Shown here in pieces: positions 44,317 to 54,912 of a stretch of DNA of 64,000 nucleotides (the stretch's first letter is position 1; each line of letters starts with the position of its first letter). Position numbers and translations under genes: made by a program. Origin of the DNA: Calliopum simillimum (lineage: Eukaryota; Arthropoda; Insecta; Diptera; Lauxaniidae); the NCBI GenBank assembly GCA_951812925.1, contig OX638368.1, positions 7,688,001-7,752,000 on the forward strand, read 5' to 3'. The notes under the pieces were generated by a model. That model was not told where the DNA came from, ran no database searches, and saw only the letters and a list, made by a program, of their open reading frames with translations.

Positions 44317-45029
44317 TTGAACGTTCTACAAAATTCATGAAAATTTTTTTTTAGAACGAACCGTCTTGGAGATATTTTGAAAAAACAGTTTTTTTTCTTA
44401 GTTTTAGGTTTGTCAAAAAAAATCTCCTAAACTATAGGTCATACCAAAAAAAAAATACCATATATAACTTGTAGTACAAGTCATTGCCTATAAATAGATA
44501 TTTTTACTTTAATCGTGTGACTCACCGTTCATGAGTTATCGTAATTCACTCATAAGTAACAAGCACAATTTACTAATTTTTTTCACATTTTGAATTAGGA
44601 TATAAGCTACAATATTATGCCACAATATTTTTCTCTAAAAGTAACCGTTAAAGATATATTTGTAAAAAAACTAATTTTGAACGCCATTTTTCAATATGGC
44701 GGTGCGAGCCAACACCATTCGAGGTGGCAAAGTTGAAATTCTGAAAGAGCAAATCGAAATCTATAAAATAACTCATTTGCAAAAATCGCGTTAAACTATC
44801 TAATGATTGCACTATTGTAGTAAGTTTCATTTGGTTTATTTAATGAAGATTTGCATACTTGAGGATATTGTTTTTTTTTTGTATTATCCACCCCTTTCAC
44901 ACCGTATTTTGGACTGCAATGAGTTTCTCTTCAGCGACTTTTCTGTCTTCTTTCAAAGCTATAATTTCGTTAAACCAGTATTCGGAAAACTATTTAAGGT
45001 ACATCAATAAAATCTGATATAGTATTGGT

Positions 45030-45240
45030 AGCATCTAACTATTTGTTAAAAATGGATATGAGCGACTCAAGGACACGCCCACCGCACATATAGCCCAAGT
45101 TTTGAAATCTACATAGCTTCATAAATATTTCAAGTTCAACAATAATATTTTATATCTGAGATATACTCGGTAACATTTAGCTCTTTGTTGGAAATGAGCG
45201 TGATCGGATCAAGAACACGCCCACTTATCGAAAAATTCTA
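45030..45240 (+). repeat. Tandem, diverged ACACGCCCAC-containing repeat
   Basis: Two modules about 157 bp apart share TAGC-x-CTTTGTTGG/TATTTGTTAAAAATG, GAGCG then CAAGRACACGCCCAC. The GCC(C)ACGCCCAC theme is also present at 1660 and 1795. Confidence 0.5.
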
Positions 45241-45399
45241 TCCAAATCCGCGGCCGCAAATGGATCAAAAAAAGTTGTCGAGTCTTCATTCAAAATGTTT
45301 CTTTCTCAATTTGTTGCACTATGTTATCAATGCGCTAACATATATATATATGTTATGCCGCTCGAATCGGCTCGATTGATACAAATTTTTGTTGAGCAA

Positions 45400-46205
45400 A
45401 GTTTATGTTATCGAAGTTTGACTGTAATTCATATGTTAAATTTAAGTTAGGCACTACAAATATCTTCGTGGAATAACGTTTCCTTAAAACTAGTTTTAAA
45501 TAAAAGAATATTTTAAGAAATAGGTATACCAAATGCTAAAATAAACTGCCCTCTCCCCCCAAAATTTATGACATACCAAATGTAAAGTCCGTTCAAAAAT
45601 TTACATATAAATTAGTTAGAAATTCACACAAACTGACTGACTGGCGCGACTTTGAAAATGAATAAACCAACCACCCAACCGACCAACCTATTCAAAAGGG
45701 TTTTTATTGATTTGGTCAAGTGCTGCGACCGTTATTTTATGCCAACTGCGGCATAACGTACATATGTGCCATGCTGTCCGGCGTTTCTTGTATGAAATTT
45801 GTAACCAATTTGGCAAACGGCGGTGGTATATGCAAAAGTTCAATTTCAAAGTTTTGCCACTATAACAGTATCCTTTGAAGACTGCAGTTGCAACAAAGGT
45901 GAAGTGGAGCATAAAAAGCCGCATAACCGTACAACAACATCAGCAATTAAGGAAATTCCAATTGAATTAAATGCCATGAAGAGTTGCGATTTAGAAAAAA
46001 TCAATGAAAAATTCATAAAAAAAAACCTGCGCATAAGCAGCCTATCGAATTTAGCAGAGCAACAATACACAGCATCCCATGTGAGTGGGATTAATGCAAA
46101 CTACAGTTCACAGAAGCTGTTTGTGCCAACCGTATTACTGTCTTCCGACGTATAAGGCGTTTTCTTAAAATTGTGTCTCAATAATTTCGAATAGAAAAGA
46201 ATTAT
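45400..46205. other. Possible 5' region of the gene at 46211, unresolved
   Basis: A + strand open frame (45823-46155) has near-coding composition (KKPHNRTTTSAIKEIPIELN), candidate splice sites (CTATAACAG at 45871, CAT|GTGAGT at 46080) and no recognised domain. I could not join it in phase to the exon at 46211, so it may be a 5' UTR exon, a decayed exon or chance. Confidence 0.3.
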
Positions 46206-46210
46206 TTAAA

Positions 46211-46761
46211 ATGCGTGGTGAAGAAACATTTCGACGCATCACACGTGAAAAATTGGTGGTACGTGGTAATACAACCATACGCACATTGGATTCCACAACA
46301 TCATATTTGCCTGTCCTTCAACCACCAGGGGGGTAAGTGTTGCCAATTTCTCAATTATGTCATTGCATATATAATTGCATACTTATGGGGAGACATGATT
46401 CCTCTAAATATTTGTTTGGTTCCTTGCAAATCGTTTCCGCTTAAGATTTATTGTGTGCTCCTTTAAAGCAAATCAATAGTGAGCCAGACGTATAATACAT
46501 ATTTAAAGTTTTTTGTAGATTTTTAATGCTTAAAAATATCCCAAGGATTTTGTAAGTTCGTGAGCATCACGTTACCTTGAAGGTTAAATAATTCTCCCTC
46601 ATCTTCTCTGCTTTAAAGCATAGTGCAAAAAAAGTGTGGTGTGAGGACGATGCCACCCAAACATCTCATTCAACAATAAAACATATCATTCGTGCGCTAA
46701 ATATTTTTCGAACCTTACGCGATGGTAAGGTGTTTGATGAAAAATTTAAAATTATCAGTTT
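46211..46761 (+). CDS. Two consecutive exons of an unidentified gene (partial)
   Basis: Exon a (46211-46332) starts at an ATG in good context (TTAAAATGC) and encodes MRGEETFRRITREKLVVRGN to YLPVLQPPG, then splices at GG|GTAAGT. Exon b (46624-46761) follows an AG acceptor and encodes AKKVWCEDDATQTSHSTI then RALNIFRTLRDGKVFDEKF, ending at TT|GTAAGT. The phases agree (2 nt + 1 nt), keeping one open frame of at least 86 codons across a 291-bp intron, which strongly supports a real gene. I do not recognise the protein; the basic first exon and helical second exon lack a known motif. The continuation is not found in the window, possibly because the next intron holds the R1 and Transib insertions. 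In-frame codons upstream of the ATG are also open, so an earlier start is possible. Confidence 0.6.
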
Positions 46762-46989
46762 GTAAGTACTTTAATCAGAAATTCGTTAATTAGAAAACAG
46801 GAAAATCATAGAGATATTTTCAACAAAAACTGTTATAAAAATCGTTTTCATTGTGTAGCATATCGGTAGTGTACTGTACTGCGCTAACAACCCTGTTTCG
46901 AGTTCGAAGAGAAGAGAGAGGATGGATTTAATTGAAGCGCTTCAAAATAGGTTCACAGTACCAACGTATTTGATAAACATGTTACTCAT

Positions 46990-48710
46990 ATAAAACGCCT
47001 GTGACGGACGATGTCACAGCTGTAATAACTGAAGAAGCAAAGCGAAAGCTTGACCAGGTGATAATGAGAACAAAATGGTAGCTAAATGAACATGCCCTAA
47101 AACTTGCAATATGTTTCCTTAGAAGTTGCGCTACAAGTTGTGGAAAACACAATCACCATACAGGGTGCTTTAAACTACCTAGAAGTAATACTAGATTCAC
47201 GGTTGGCCAGAAATCTGACATGTGGCGAATAAAGCAGACAAGGCAACTGCAGGTGGCCCGGCGCAGAGCAAAAGAAACCTGCTTATGACAACGGTAAACA
47301 CTATCCTTGGGAAGAAAAACAACAGCTTAAACTGCAAAAAATGCAGCAATGGCAAGAGAGATGGCAGCAAGACCTCCAAGGAATGTGGACAACTCGAGTC
47401 ATACTACACTTAAACACGTGGGCAAATATGAATTTCGGTGAGGTCAACTATTACCTCACACAGATATTGTCTGGATACGGCTACTTCCGGAAATATTTGG
47501 ATAAAATCGCCAAAGTTGAATAGGCTTCATGCTCATATACATAGCGCACACTGGTTCAAAATCCTTAAAAGCTGGCCAAAAGTCGAAAAACAAAGTTTTT
47601 TTAAATTAACTTTTTATGAACCGTATTGTCTAACAGATATCCATAGACCTCAAAAAATGTGTAAGAAAGATCCAGGTATTCCTACTATGCTCTTGGGATC
47701 TCTCCAAAAGTACGCTTCTCAGGCGCAAAATTCTGTGAGTATAAAATAAATATTTAGTGTTCATTGTAAAAATTGTGTGGTTATTTTAAAACTGAATCGA
47801 TTTTAATGTTTGAATATGGAATCTCTTTGTAAAAGAAAATACTATCGAACCTCTAAATTCAAAACTTGCAATAATTTATACTTTTTTGACAGTTGTGATT
47901 AACTTAAAATCAAATTATTTTACAAAATCAGTTTGCAATGGTTATGAAAAAAGGCCAGAACTAATTTATACCACGTCATACCACCTAGATTTTTTAGATT
48001 GAAGAAGATTGAAGCCTTTTTTAACAAATATAAAAAAATTGAGGTGCCCTTTTTTGCACCTTTTGTTTGACGCGATTTTTTCTGAAGCGCCCATAGGAAA
48101 ATTTAACTCATATTGCTTACCAAGTGTCAATATGTGTTGCTCGCCTGAAATGGAAAAATTTTTATATTATTATACAGCTTATACTCCGTGATAACGGAAT
48201 CTAAAACCCATTTTTATGTAGATTCATTTACCGTTGCACACAACTCTGTCAAAGTTAAAGTTTTGAAATAAATTTTTATATTAGATATAAAAATTGTGCA
48301 AGTGTTATTTTTTGCTTTTTCGAATCTGCCATTTTGTTTTTTAAAAATGTAACATCAGATTCGTAATCAGTGACCCCAAAAACCCCCGAGTAAATTTTTT
48401 TGTTGGATTTGGATTAATATTTATGAAAATCGTCCGCCTTTTTGAATCCGCCATTTTGTTTTTTGCAAATCCAACATCAGATTTGTAATCAGCGACCCCA
48501 AAAACCCCCCAAGTCAAAAATTTCATCTCGAAAATGTAATGATTTCGACTTTTGGCCAGCTTTTAAGGATTTTGAACCAGTGTGTAGCGATTCGAAAGTA
48601 GACTACATCTTTTATCAGTGCGTACGATGGAAAGACAAGCGAAGAAGCTTAGAAGACATCTATAGTAGCATAATATCTGAAAACATAAAAAACCTCAAGC
48701 CTGAAAAGTA
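46990..48710 (+). pseudogene. R1-clade non-LTR retrotransposon ORF2 fragment, split by a Transib-like element
   Basis: Read across frames, 46990-47546 gives reverse transcriptase C-terminal blocks (VITEEAKRKLDQVIMRTKW, TIQGALNYLEVILDSRLARN). These are followed by the characteristic R1 tail (HLNTWANMNFGEVNYYLTQI then GYGYFRKYLDKIAKVE). After the nested element, 48590-48710 continues as DYIFYQCVRWKDKRRSLEDI, the segment that follows the CCHC-like knuckle in R1 ORF2. Stops and frameshifts make it a pseudogene. The 5' part is absent. The 3' UTR probably continues to about 48900. Confidence 0.75.
47547..48584 (-). mobile_element. Transib-like non-autonomous element, copy 2, TSD TAGCG
   Basis: Starts CACACTGGTTC and ends GAACCAGTGTG, with TIRs of about 45 bp that share AAAAGCTGGCCAAAA with copy 1. 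Identical 5-bp duplications TAGCG flank it (47542-47546 and 48585-48589). Two units of the GGCGGATTC repeat (48320-48530) lie inverted relative to copy 1. No transposase. Confidence 0.8.
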
Positions 48711-48964
48711 GTGAACATAACTGGCACCTTTTGTCGCAAAGATCCTCAGAACGAAGTAAATAGATCCGGACAGCTGAAAAACGATAAGGCCACGATAATC
48801 GCAAACAAAAAAAATAGTGGTCCTGGAAGCAGAAGAATGAACATCGTTTGCAAAAAGATAAAAGGACCCCCTAACCCGAAGTAATATAACCGTAGTTCAG
48901 CGTAGTTCCCCTTTTTGATGATAAGGGGAAAGTTTTTTAGGGTACAGCAAGAGGTTGGAAAATA

Positions 48965-49040
48965 ATTTGATTTGGGAAAAGGTTGATTTGATTGGAAAAG
49001 GTTTATTTTGATTTGGAAAAAGTTTAATTTGATTTGAAAA
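48965..49040 (+). repeat. Short tandem repeat, about 25-bp unit, three copies
   Basis: Units of TTTGATTTGGAAAAGGTT-type sequence. The - strand open frame running through it (48746-49288) is compositional and has no recognised domain. Confidence 0.6.
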
Positions 49041-49289
49041 AGGATCAATATGATGTGGTTTCGCACAAGTAGAAAACCTATAGCTTCAGTATCTTTTTGA
49101 ACTTTGTTCAGCATTACTACAAGTCGTGCTCCATGGTTACCTTCTACTCTGAAGGCACTTTTTTTACACCTTTGTTGTCCAGCGCGAGCAATCGTGCATT
49201 TTGGAACAAACGTAAGTTCATTTATAAGCGAGTACACGTATGTAGCTTCCTGAAAGCAAATCCTTAACACTAGTTGCTTGTGACTCAAT

Positions 49290-50370
49290 TTTAAATTGTA
49301 AGTAGTAAATTCGAAGTAATCTATTTAGTAGCTGAAGGAAAGTGTGTTTCGCTTTGTTATTTCTACAATGGAGTTTTTTTGGCGCCGCCAGTGGTACTTA
49401 TAAGTGCAGTTGTCAACCTTTTCTATTCCAGATTCCTTATCATATACAAATGTCGATGAATACTAGACCAAATACTATGATACTGTGAAAACCCTAATCC
49501 TTATTTGATATGTAACTGTAATAATCAAGTAGTTCAACAACAACAAAAACGCAATGTGTTAAAAGGCTAAAGTACAATATATCCGCAAAACCTCCTTAAT
49601 CGCTATGTTTCAACTTTCAGGTAATTTATACAACATAAATGGTACTGGCAATAACTTTAAACCATCACTCTAAAACTTACGCTCACTAACGAATGGATAA
49701 CATGTGAAAAAAATATAAATCGATTCTTAACGCTGGCTCTCCGACTAGTCGGCGTGCGTTGACCAAACAAAGTCGGACAAAACAAAAATACAGCGCCTAA
49801 CCACCCACATTCCCTACCCAAACCTTAAACCGAACAGAAAAGCATTACCATGTCTAGCTTCGCGACTTCAAATGAACCGCCATTATGGGTTCCCACTTCC
49901 TTTAACCTCGTTTTCATTGTGTTTTTACCTTTTTTTCTTTTCTTTTAACGAACCAGTGTCCAGCTCATGTTCTTAATATCAAACCAGCTAAAGTCCAATG
50001 TACCACCACCACACAACTCATACCTACGTATGAAAAAAAAAATCCTTTTTTTGTTGTGGCTTTTAACGTTAAAAAGCACGCTATAAACTTAGCACAACTT
50101 CTGACCGGTTGAATCTCAAATCGTTCGTTTAGTTTGCGGTCAGTTTTAAATCAACCCTCAGAGGAACGCGTAGTATTTTGTTGTGCAGTGCAATTTCCAA
50201 TCATACATTCAATCAAATATGCATTAGATTCTGCAAAAAAACAAGAACGAAAACTTCGTTGTTTCTAATTTTTTCTAATTAAGCTAAAAGCATTGAGGTG
50301 CGGTTTGAACTTGTGCTCCTTTGTACTGCTCATTTAAGTGTTTTAAGTGTTACAAGTCAACCAAAGCCGG
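49290..50370. other. Intergenic DNA and probable 5' UTR of the gene at 50374
   Basis: A TCAGTT initiator-like motif lies at about 50144 within GC-richer sequence (50100-50180), a plausible transcription start for the following exon. Nothing else is recognised. Confidence 0.35.
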
Positions 50371-50373
50371 AAA

Positions 50374-50649
50374 ATGTTCAATGCAAATACACAAAATTGG
50401 TTTGGCATGAGTGGTGAACAGCAGAATCATAGCCCTTCGCCTCATCCTTATATTGGCTCCAATGGTAACATGATGACTCCTAATAATAATATATTTTTGC
50501 GCAATCGGAGTGTCTCAAATTCGAATCCGTCTTTGGATAGAGCACCACCACCAACAGATATACAAGTCGAGTATGAATTGGCTGTGCCAATTGTCTCAAC
50601 GTATCGTCATACACCATATCATTCACTCTGGGATCTTCATCAGTGGTAA
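50374..50649 (+). CDS. Putative first coding exon of an unidentified gene
   Basis: ATG in a good fly context (GGAAAATGTT) opens 91 codons: MFNANTQNWFGMSGEQQNHS, then NGNMMTPNNNIFLRNRSVSN and DIQVEYELAVPIVSTYRHT. The frame closes at TGG TAA, but that TAA sits in a CAGTG|GTAACT donor at 50645/50646, so the exon more likely ends with 90 codons plus 2 nt. Asn/Ser/Pro-rich low-complexity sequence suggests a disordered N-terminus of a regulatory or RNA-related protein; that is inference. Codon use is balanced compared with its surroundings. No downstream exon was identified, and I do not recognise the family. Confidence 0.55.
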   Translation: MFNANTQNWFGMSGEQQNHSPSPHPYIGSNGNMMTPNNNIFLRNRSVSNSNPSLDRAPPPTDIQVEYELAVPIVSTYRHTPYHSLWDLHQW

Positions 50650-50654
50650 CTATA

Positions 50655-51830
50655 AATTGTGTTTTCTTTTTGCAAGTATGTAAAATTATAGAAAGACATA
50701 CATACTAAGTATATTTCAATTATAAGCTGCCCAGTAAACATTCGACAGATTTAATGAATTTGTGGCTTTACCAGAAGGTATATGGCTTAGTCCTCACAGA
50801 GCATAGTTTTAAGACTTTTCCATCATGCACGGTTTTCTTGTATTTCTTGTTCTTGCATTGTCCAGAATAAAACTGGCATAAGCTTTTTTTTTTGGAGTGC
50901 TTGGTGTCTTAGAATCATATGTCATCAAAGAAGACACGGTCATCTATGTGGTTTCTTGATATGCACTTAACGCCACAGTAAGCACAGTCGTCGGAGGCTC
51001 TGCTAAGAACATCGGCCTATGCTCTCAAAAACAAAGTTGGTAAAATGAGATTGCCGACAGCCATCTACTATGGGTGTAGAACTTAGCAATTGTAGCCTTC
51101 ATATTCATATTAAGGTTAACATCTTGGATGATGCATCTCGTCTTTGCAATGCATCCCAGATACATTGCGAAGAATATCGCAAAACCGAATGAATGACCGA
51201 ATCTGTCGCTTATTCTGGTCGAAGAGGCGACGAAAAATATCGAATGTGTACATGATTCGATGGAGCATTCCACTCGACAAGGCAATAAAGAATATCACGT
51301 AACAGAACGGGAACGCGACGCTAAAGAACATTTCGACGTCAAGAAGCAAGACGTCGACGAACAGCTAGAGTTAGTCAGGACAATAGACGAGTAGAACAAC
51401 TTTAACGAGACTATACGTCACAGACATGGCATTATGACCGAATATAATTCTTTAGTAAAACGGTCCAACTGGAAGTTGTATTTACTTTGTCGGACTTTGG
51501 TTTCCACACCAATTCAAAACACTTAACAAGAACATTGTTTTGTGTACACATTCTAATTTAGAAGAAGCCTTTTTCCTTTCAAACAACTCTTCTATAAATG
51601 ACTATAAATATTGCACATCATGCTACAAGGTCATCAAAAGTGGGAAAATACCGACAATTTGTCTTTCTAATTAACTTGATTTTCCTGAAATACCTGATGA
51701 ATACAATCTCTTTGACTTCTTTAGAAGAACGATTCATTCGAGCATTCAACGAAACCAATGTTATTCAAGTGCATCTCAAAAGGCGTCTTGAGTATAATCT
51801 TAGTTTTATAATTGAAATTATCAGGCCCGC
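50655..51830. other. Unassigned, partly GC-richer DNA
   Basis: The stretch at 50990-51420 is less AT-rich than its flanks and open in pieces (for example EYHVTERERDAKEHFDVKKQ), suggesting decayed coding sequence, perhaps of a retroelement. I could not identify it. Confidence 0.35.
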
Positions 51831-51835
51831 CAGAG

Positions 51836-52820
51836 TTGTTGAAGCTACCAGATTTCTTATTCCGAAGAGATATATAACCAAGAGACGCAAAGAAGCACTG
51901 GAGCAATTTTTTGGAGTTTGTATTAGCCGTAGACAGTAGCTTTGACGAATTTAGAAGCTGAACGGCAGCATAATTCAACCAAAAAATCTATATATATCCC
52001 TTCGCTTCCGGATGAGAAGAGATGTATACAGATTTTTTGGTTGAATTACGCTGCTGTTCAACTTCTAAATTCGTCAAAGCTACTGTCTACGGCTAATACA
52101 AACTCCAAAAAATTGCTCCAGTGCTTCTTTGCGTCTCTTGGTTATATATCTCTTCGGAATAAGAAATCTGGTAGCTTCAACACGCCAAAAAATCTGTATA
52201 CATCTCTTCTCATCCGGAAGCGAAGTGATATATATAGATTTTTTGGTTGAATTACGCTGCTGTTCAACTTCTAAATTCGTCAAAGCTACCGTCTACGGCT
52301 AATACAAATTCCAAAAAATTGCTCCAGTGCTTCTTTGCATCTCTTGATTATATATCTCTTCGCTTATTCAAACCCTTTTGTATATAAAGCAAATAACTGA
52401 AAATTGGGTTGAAAATGTAGGAGATAGGGAGGAAGCTCCTCTTGTTGCTGATGCAGCAAATGCACAGATTTTTTGCCAATTAGTTGCATCAAGGGAGAGG
52501 GACATGATTTAAAATGATTCCGAAGAGATATATAACCAAGAGACGACGCAAAGAAGCATTGGAGCAATTTTTCATTGGTTTGTATTAGCCATAGACGATA
52601 GCTTTGACGAATTTAGAAGTTAAACGGCAGCGTAATTCAACTAAAAAATCTGTAAACGTCTCTTCTTATCCGGAAGCGAAGAGATATAAATAGATTTTTT
52701 GGTTGAATTACGCTGCCGTTCAACTCCGAAATTCGTCAAAATTACCGTCTACGGCTAATACAAACCGAAAAAAAATTGCTCCAGTGCTTCTTTGCGTCTC
52801 TTGATTATATATCTCTTCGA
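51836..52820. repeat. Cluster of five inverted/direct copies of an about 130-bp module
   Basis: A module running from CGAAGAGATATATAACCAAG to AATTCAACCAAAAAATCT occurs forward at 51859-51989 and 52517-52651, and inverted at 52032-52160, 52238-52370 and 52694-52820. Forward and inverted pairs are separated by a 42-bp spacer (CCTTCGCTTCCGGATGAGAA and so on), itself found inverted at 52190-52237. Pairs could fold into 130-bp hairpins. Translations in all frames are mosaics without a recognised domain. Confidence 0.85.
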
Positions 52821-53062
52821 TGATTCTGAAAAGTTATTTTAATCATTAAACTGGTTCAGATGCATGAAAAAAATTTTATTTGATCGGAATTTTGTTTCCC
52901 CGGCACTAAAAGTTTTATTTGAATGTAAATAAGCACCATGTAAAATTTGGTCCATTTCAGAGAATATTTGTAGACATTGAAAATAAAATAAAATTTTAAT
53001 TGTTCCACTTTTAACATGGATTTTGAGCCGGTTCAGCTGAACCTGCAATTTATTTCTCCGGC

Positions 53063-53650
53063 TGAGAATCCATATATATATATAAGGGTTGGGATTCCGT
53101 TGCCAAATGTCACCGCGTCTATAAGACCTTTTGTGCTAACCCTGAGAAAACTCGATTAGATGCCAGTATGTTTCTTGGGGGTAAGGCGCCTATCTCAGAA
53201 GTAGAGGGGTACGCGTTAGATAAGTAACGAAGTCTGTGTCTTGCTAGGCTGTCACAGTGATATAGGATGTGTTCAGCTGTTTCCTCTTCTTCATTACAGA
53301 ATCAACAGAATTCATCCTGGACTAAACATGTTGGAAAGGTGCTTCCTTACTGGGCAATGTCCCGTTAGAAATCCTGTAACAGTTCGTATACCTGTCCTGT
53401 TCAGCATAAGTAACTGTTTGGTTCTTTGATTGGAAACACTTTGCATGAATGCTTTTGATTGTCTGTGGCCTAGGGTGTAGTCTCAGCCTTCTTGAACTTT
53501 TTTGTGAAGCCAATTGTCCGCCGAACGGAGTAAGACCTACAAATTGAGTAGATGACCCCTTCCTTGCAAGCTCATCTGCTGTTTCATTACCTTGAATTTC
53601 ACTGTGTCCAGGTACCCAACCGAGGCGAACCTTTTTTCGGTATCCATATA
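53063..53650 (-). pseudogene. Non-LTR retrotransposon RNase H and C-terminal fragment
   Basis: On the - strand, 53620-53530 reads GWVPGHSEIQGNETADELAR, the end of a retroelement RNase H domain. It is followed across frames by TGFLTGHCPVRKHLSNMFS, a Cys-containing knuckle region and EEETAEHILYHCDSLARHR, then ending near 53085. This order (RNase H, TGHxxxxxHL, CxxC...H...C) is typical of jockey/I/LOA-type ORF2 C-termini. Frameshifts and stops are present. The 5' portion is missing. Confidence 0.75.
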
Positions 53651-53654
53651 TAAA

Positions 53655-54400
53655 GTTACACTGTTTTTATTTTAAAATTTTCATATTTACATATGTGCAT
53701 TTTTCGATTTTGAAAATGATTTCGGGTGCAAAAATTTTCATGGTGTTTATTTACAACAAAACCAAACTTTTGGTGCCGGGAGGATTAAATTCTGAGCAAC
53801 AATTTTTTAACCAGTCTTATCATCACAGCAAGTCAAACTAAAAACAACCTAACTCCGCTTTGCCTTTCGCAATTCGCAGTGAATTTAAACCCAGATAATT
53901 TCGAATCGACTGTTACAATTACAACTACTAAAAACGCAACCAAATATGTCTGCTGGGTGGAAGTTATAAAACAAAGTATGTGCTGCAACTGGCAGTCTTT
54001 ATATTTCTCATAACAAAATGACTTACTAAATTTCAAAATAATATATTTCTTATACAGAATGATTAGCATTTTTATAGATGTGTTATTTGCATAATTTCAT
54101 TTTGCACGAAAGGAAATTCATTGAACTATTTAGCAAACATTTGGTAGTACATTCGGTAGAACAATACGAGTTCATAGTGCCTAGCTGTGAATACTACATA
54201 TATGATAATTAAGCTATTCGAAGATGAAGGACTCAGTTTACGCATTTAAAGTTTTCAGACTACATAGTATTCATGCGAACTAGTTATATAAGTATTTCCG
54301 GAAAAAAACACACGGATGAATAAAATTTTTAATTAGGCTATTCACAGACTTATGTAGACAAATAGCAGACCGAATACTAAAATGCTGTGAATAATATAAT
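53655..54400. other. AT-rich intergenic DNA, no gene seen
   Basis: No supported gene or repeat partner was recognised. Confidence 0.45.
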
Positions 54401-54912
54401 AAACTAGCGGTCCCGGCAAACGTTGTTCTGCCCTTTTTCAATAGGTGGCGCGATGAGTTCGATTTGAACGAAAGCTGCTATAGGTGCAGGAATTTATCAT
54501 TTAAACTTATTTTTTCCTATAGCGTGCGCAACAACCTCATGAGCGATCCCTGCAATTTTTTGCAAGGCTAATGGTTTACACTTTATATTTATGTACCAAG
54601 TTTTATAGCAAGAGCTGCTATTCCAACAGAGATATAGCATTTAAAGTCATTTTTTTGTATGACGGATGCAACACCCCCATGCTCAATCAACTCCTTTTTG
54701 CATGTTGATTGGTAGCAAAAACATCTATCCACATACCAAGTTTTATAACAAAACCTGTAATATCTTCAGAGACATAGCACCCGATCCCCTCTTAGCATAG
54801 CTATACACGAGCTGCAGTGCAAAACAAATACATAGTGCGAAAATGGTAACGATCGGTTAAGCGGTCTCAAAGTTATAAGGCGACAAACACACGCACACTA
54901 CATTTTTATATA

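Noticed and set aside
48746..49288. 180-codon - strand open frame
   Set aside because: Its middle is a 25-bp tandem repeat translated in frame and its end is probably retroelement 3' UTR; hydrophobic sequence is compositional.
51836..52820. Possible CRISPR-like array
   Set aside because: Modules are 130 bp, alternate in orientation and have repeated rather than unique spacers; the genome is eukaryotic.
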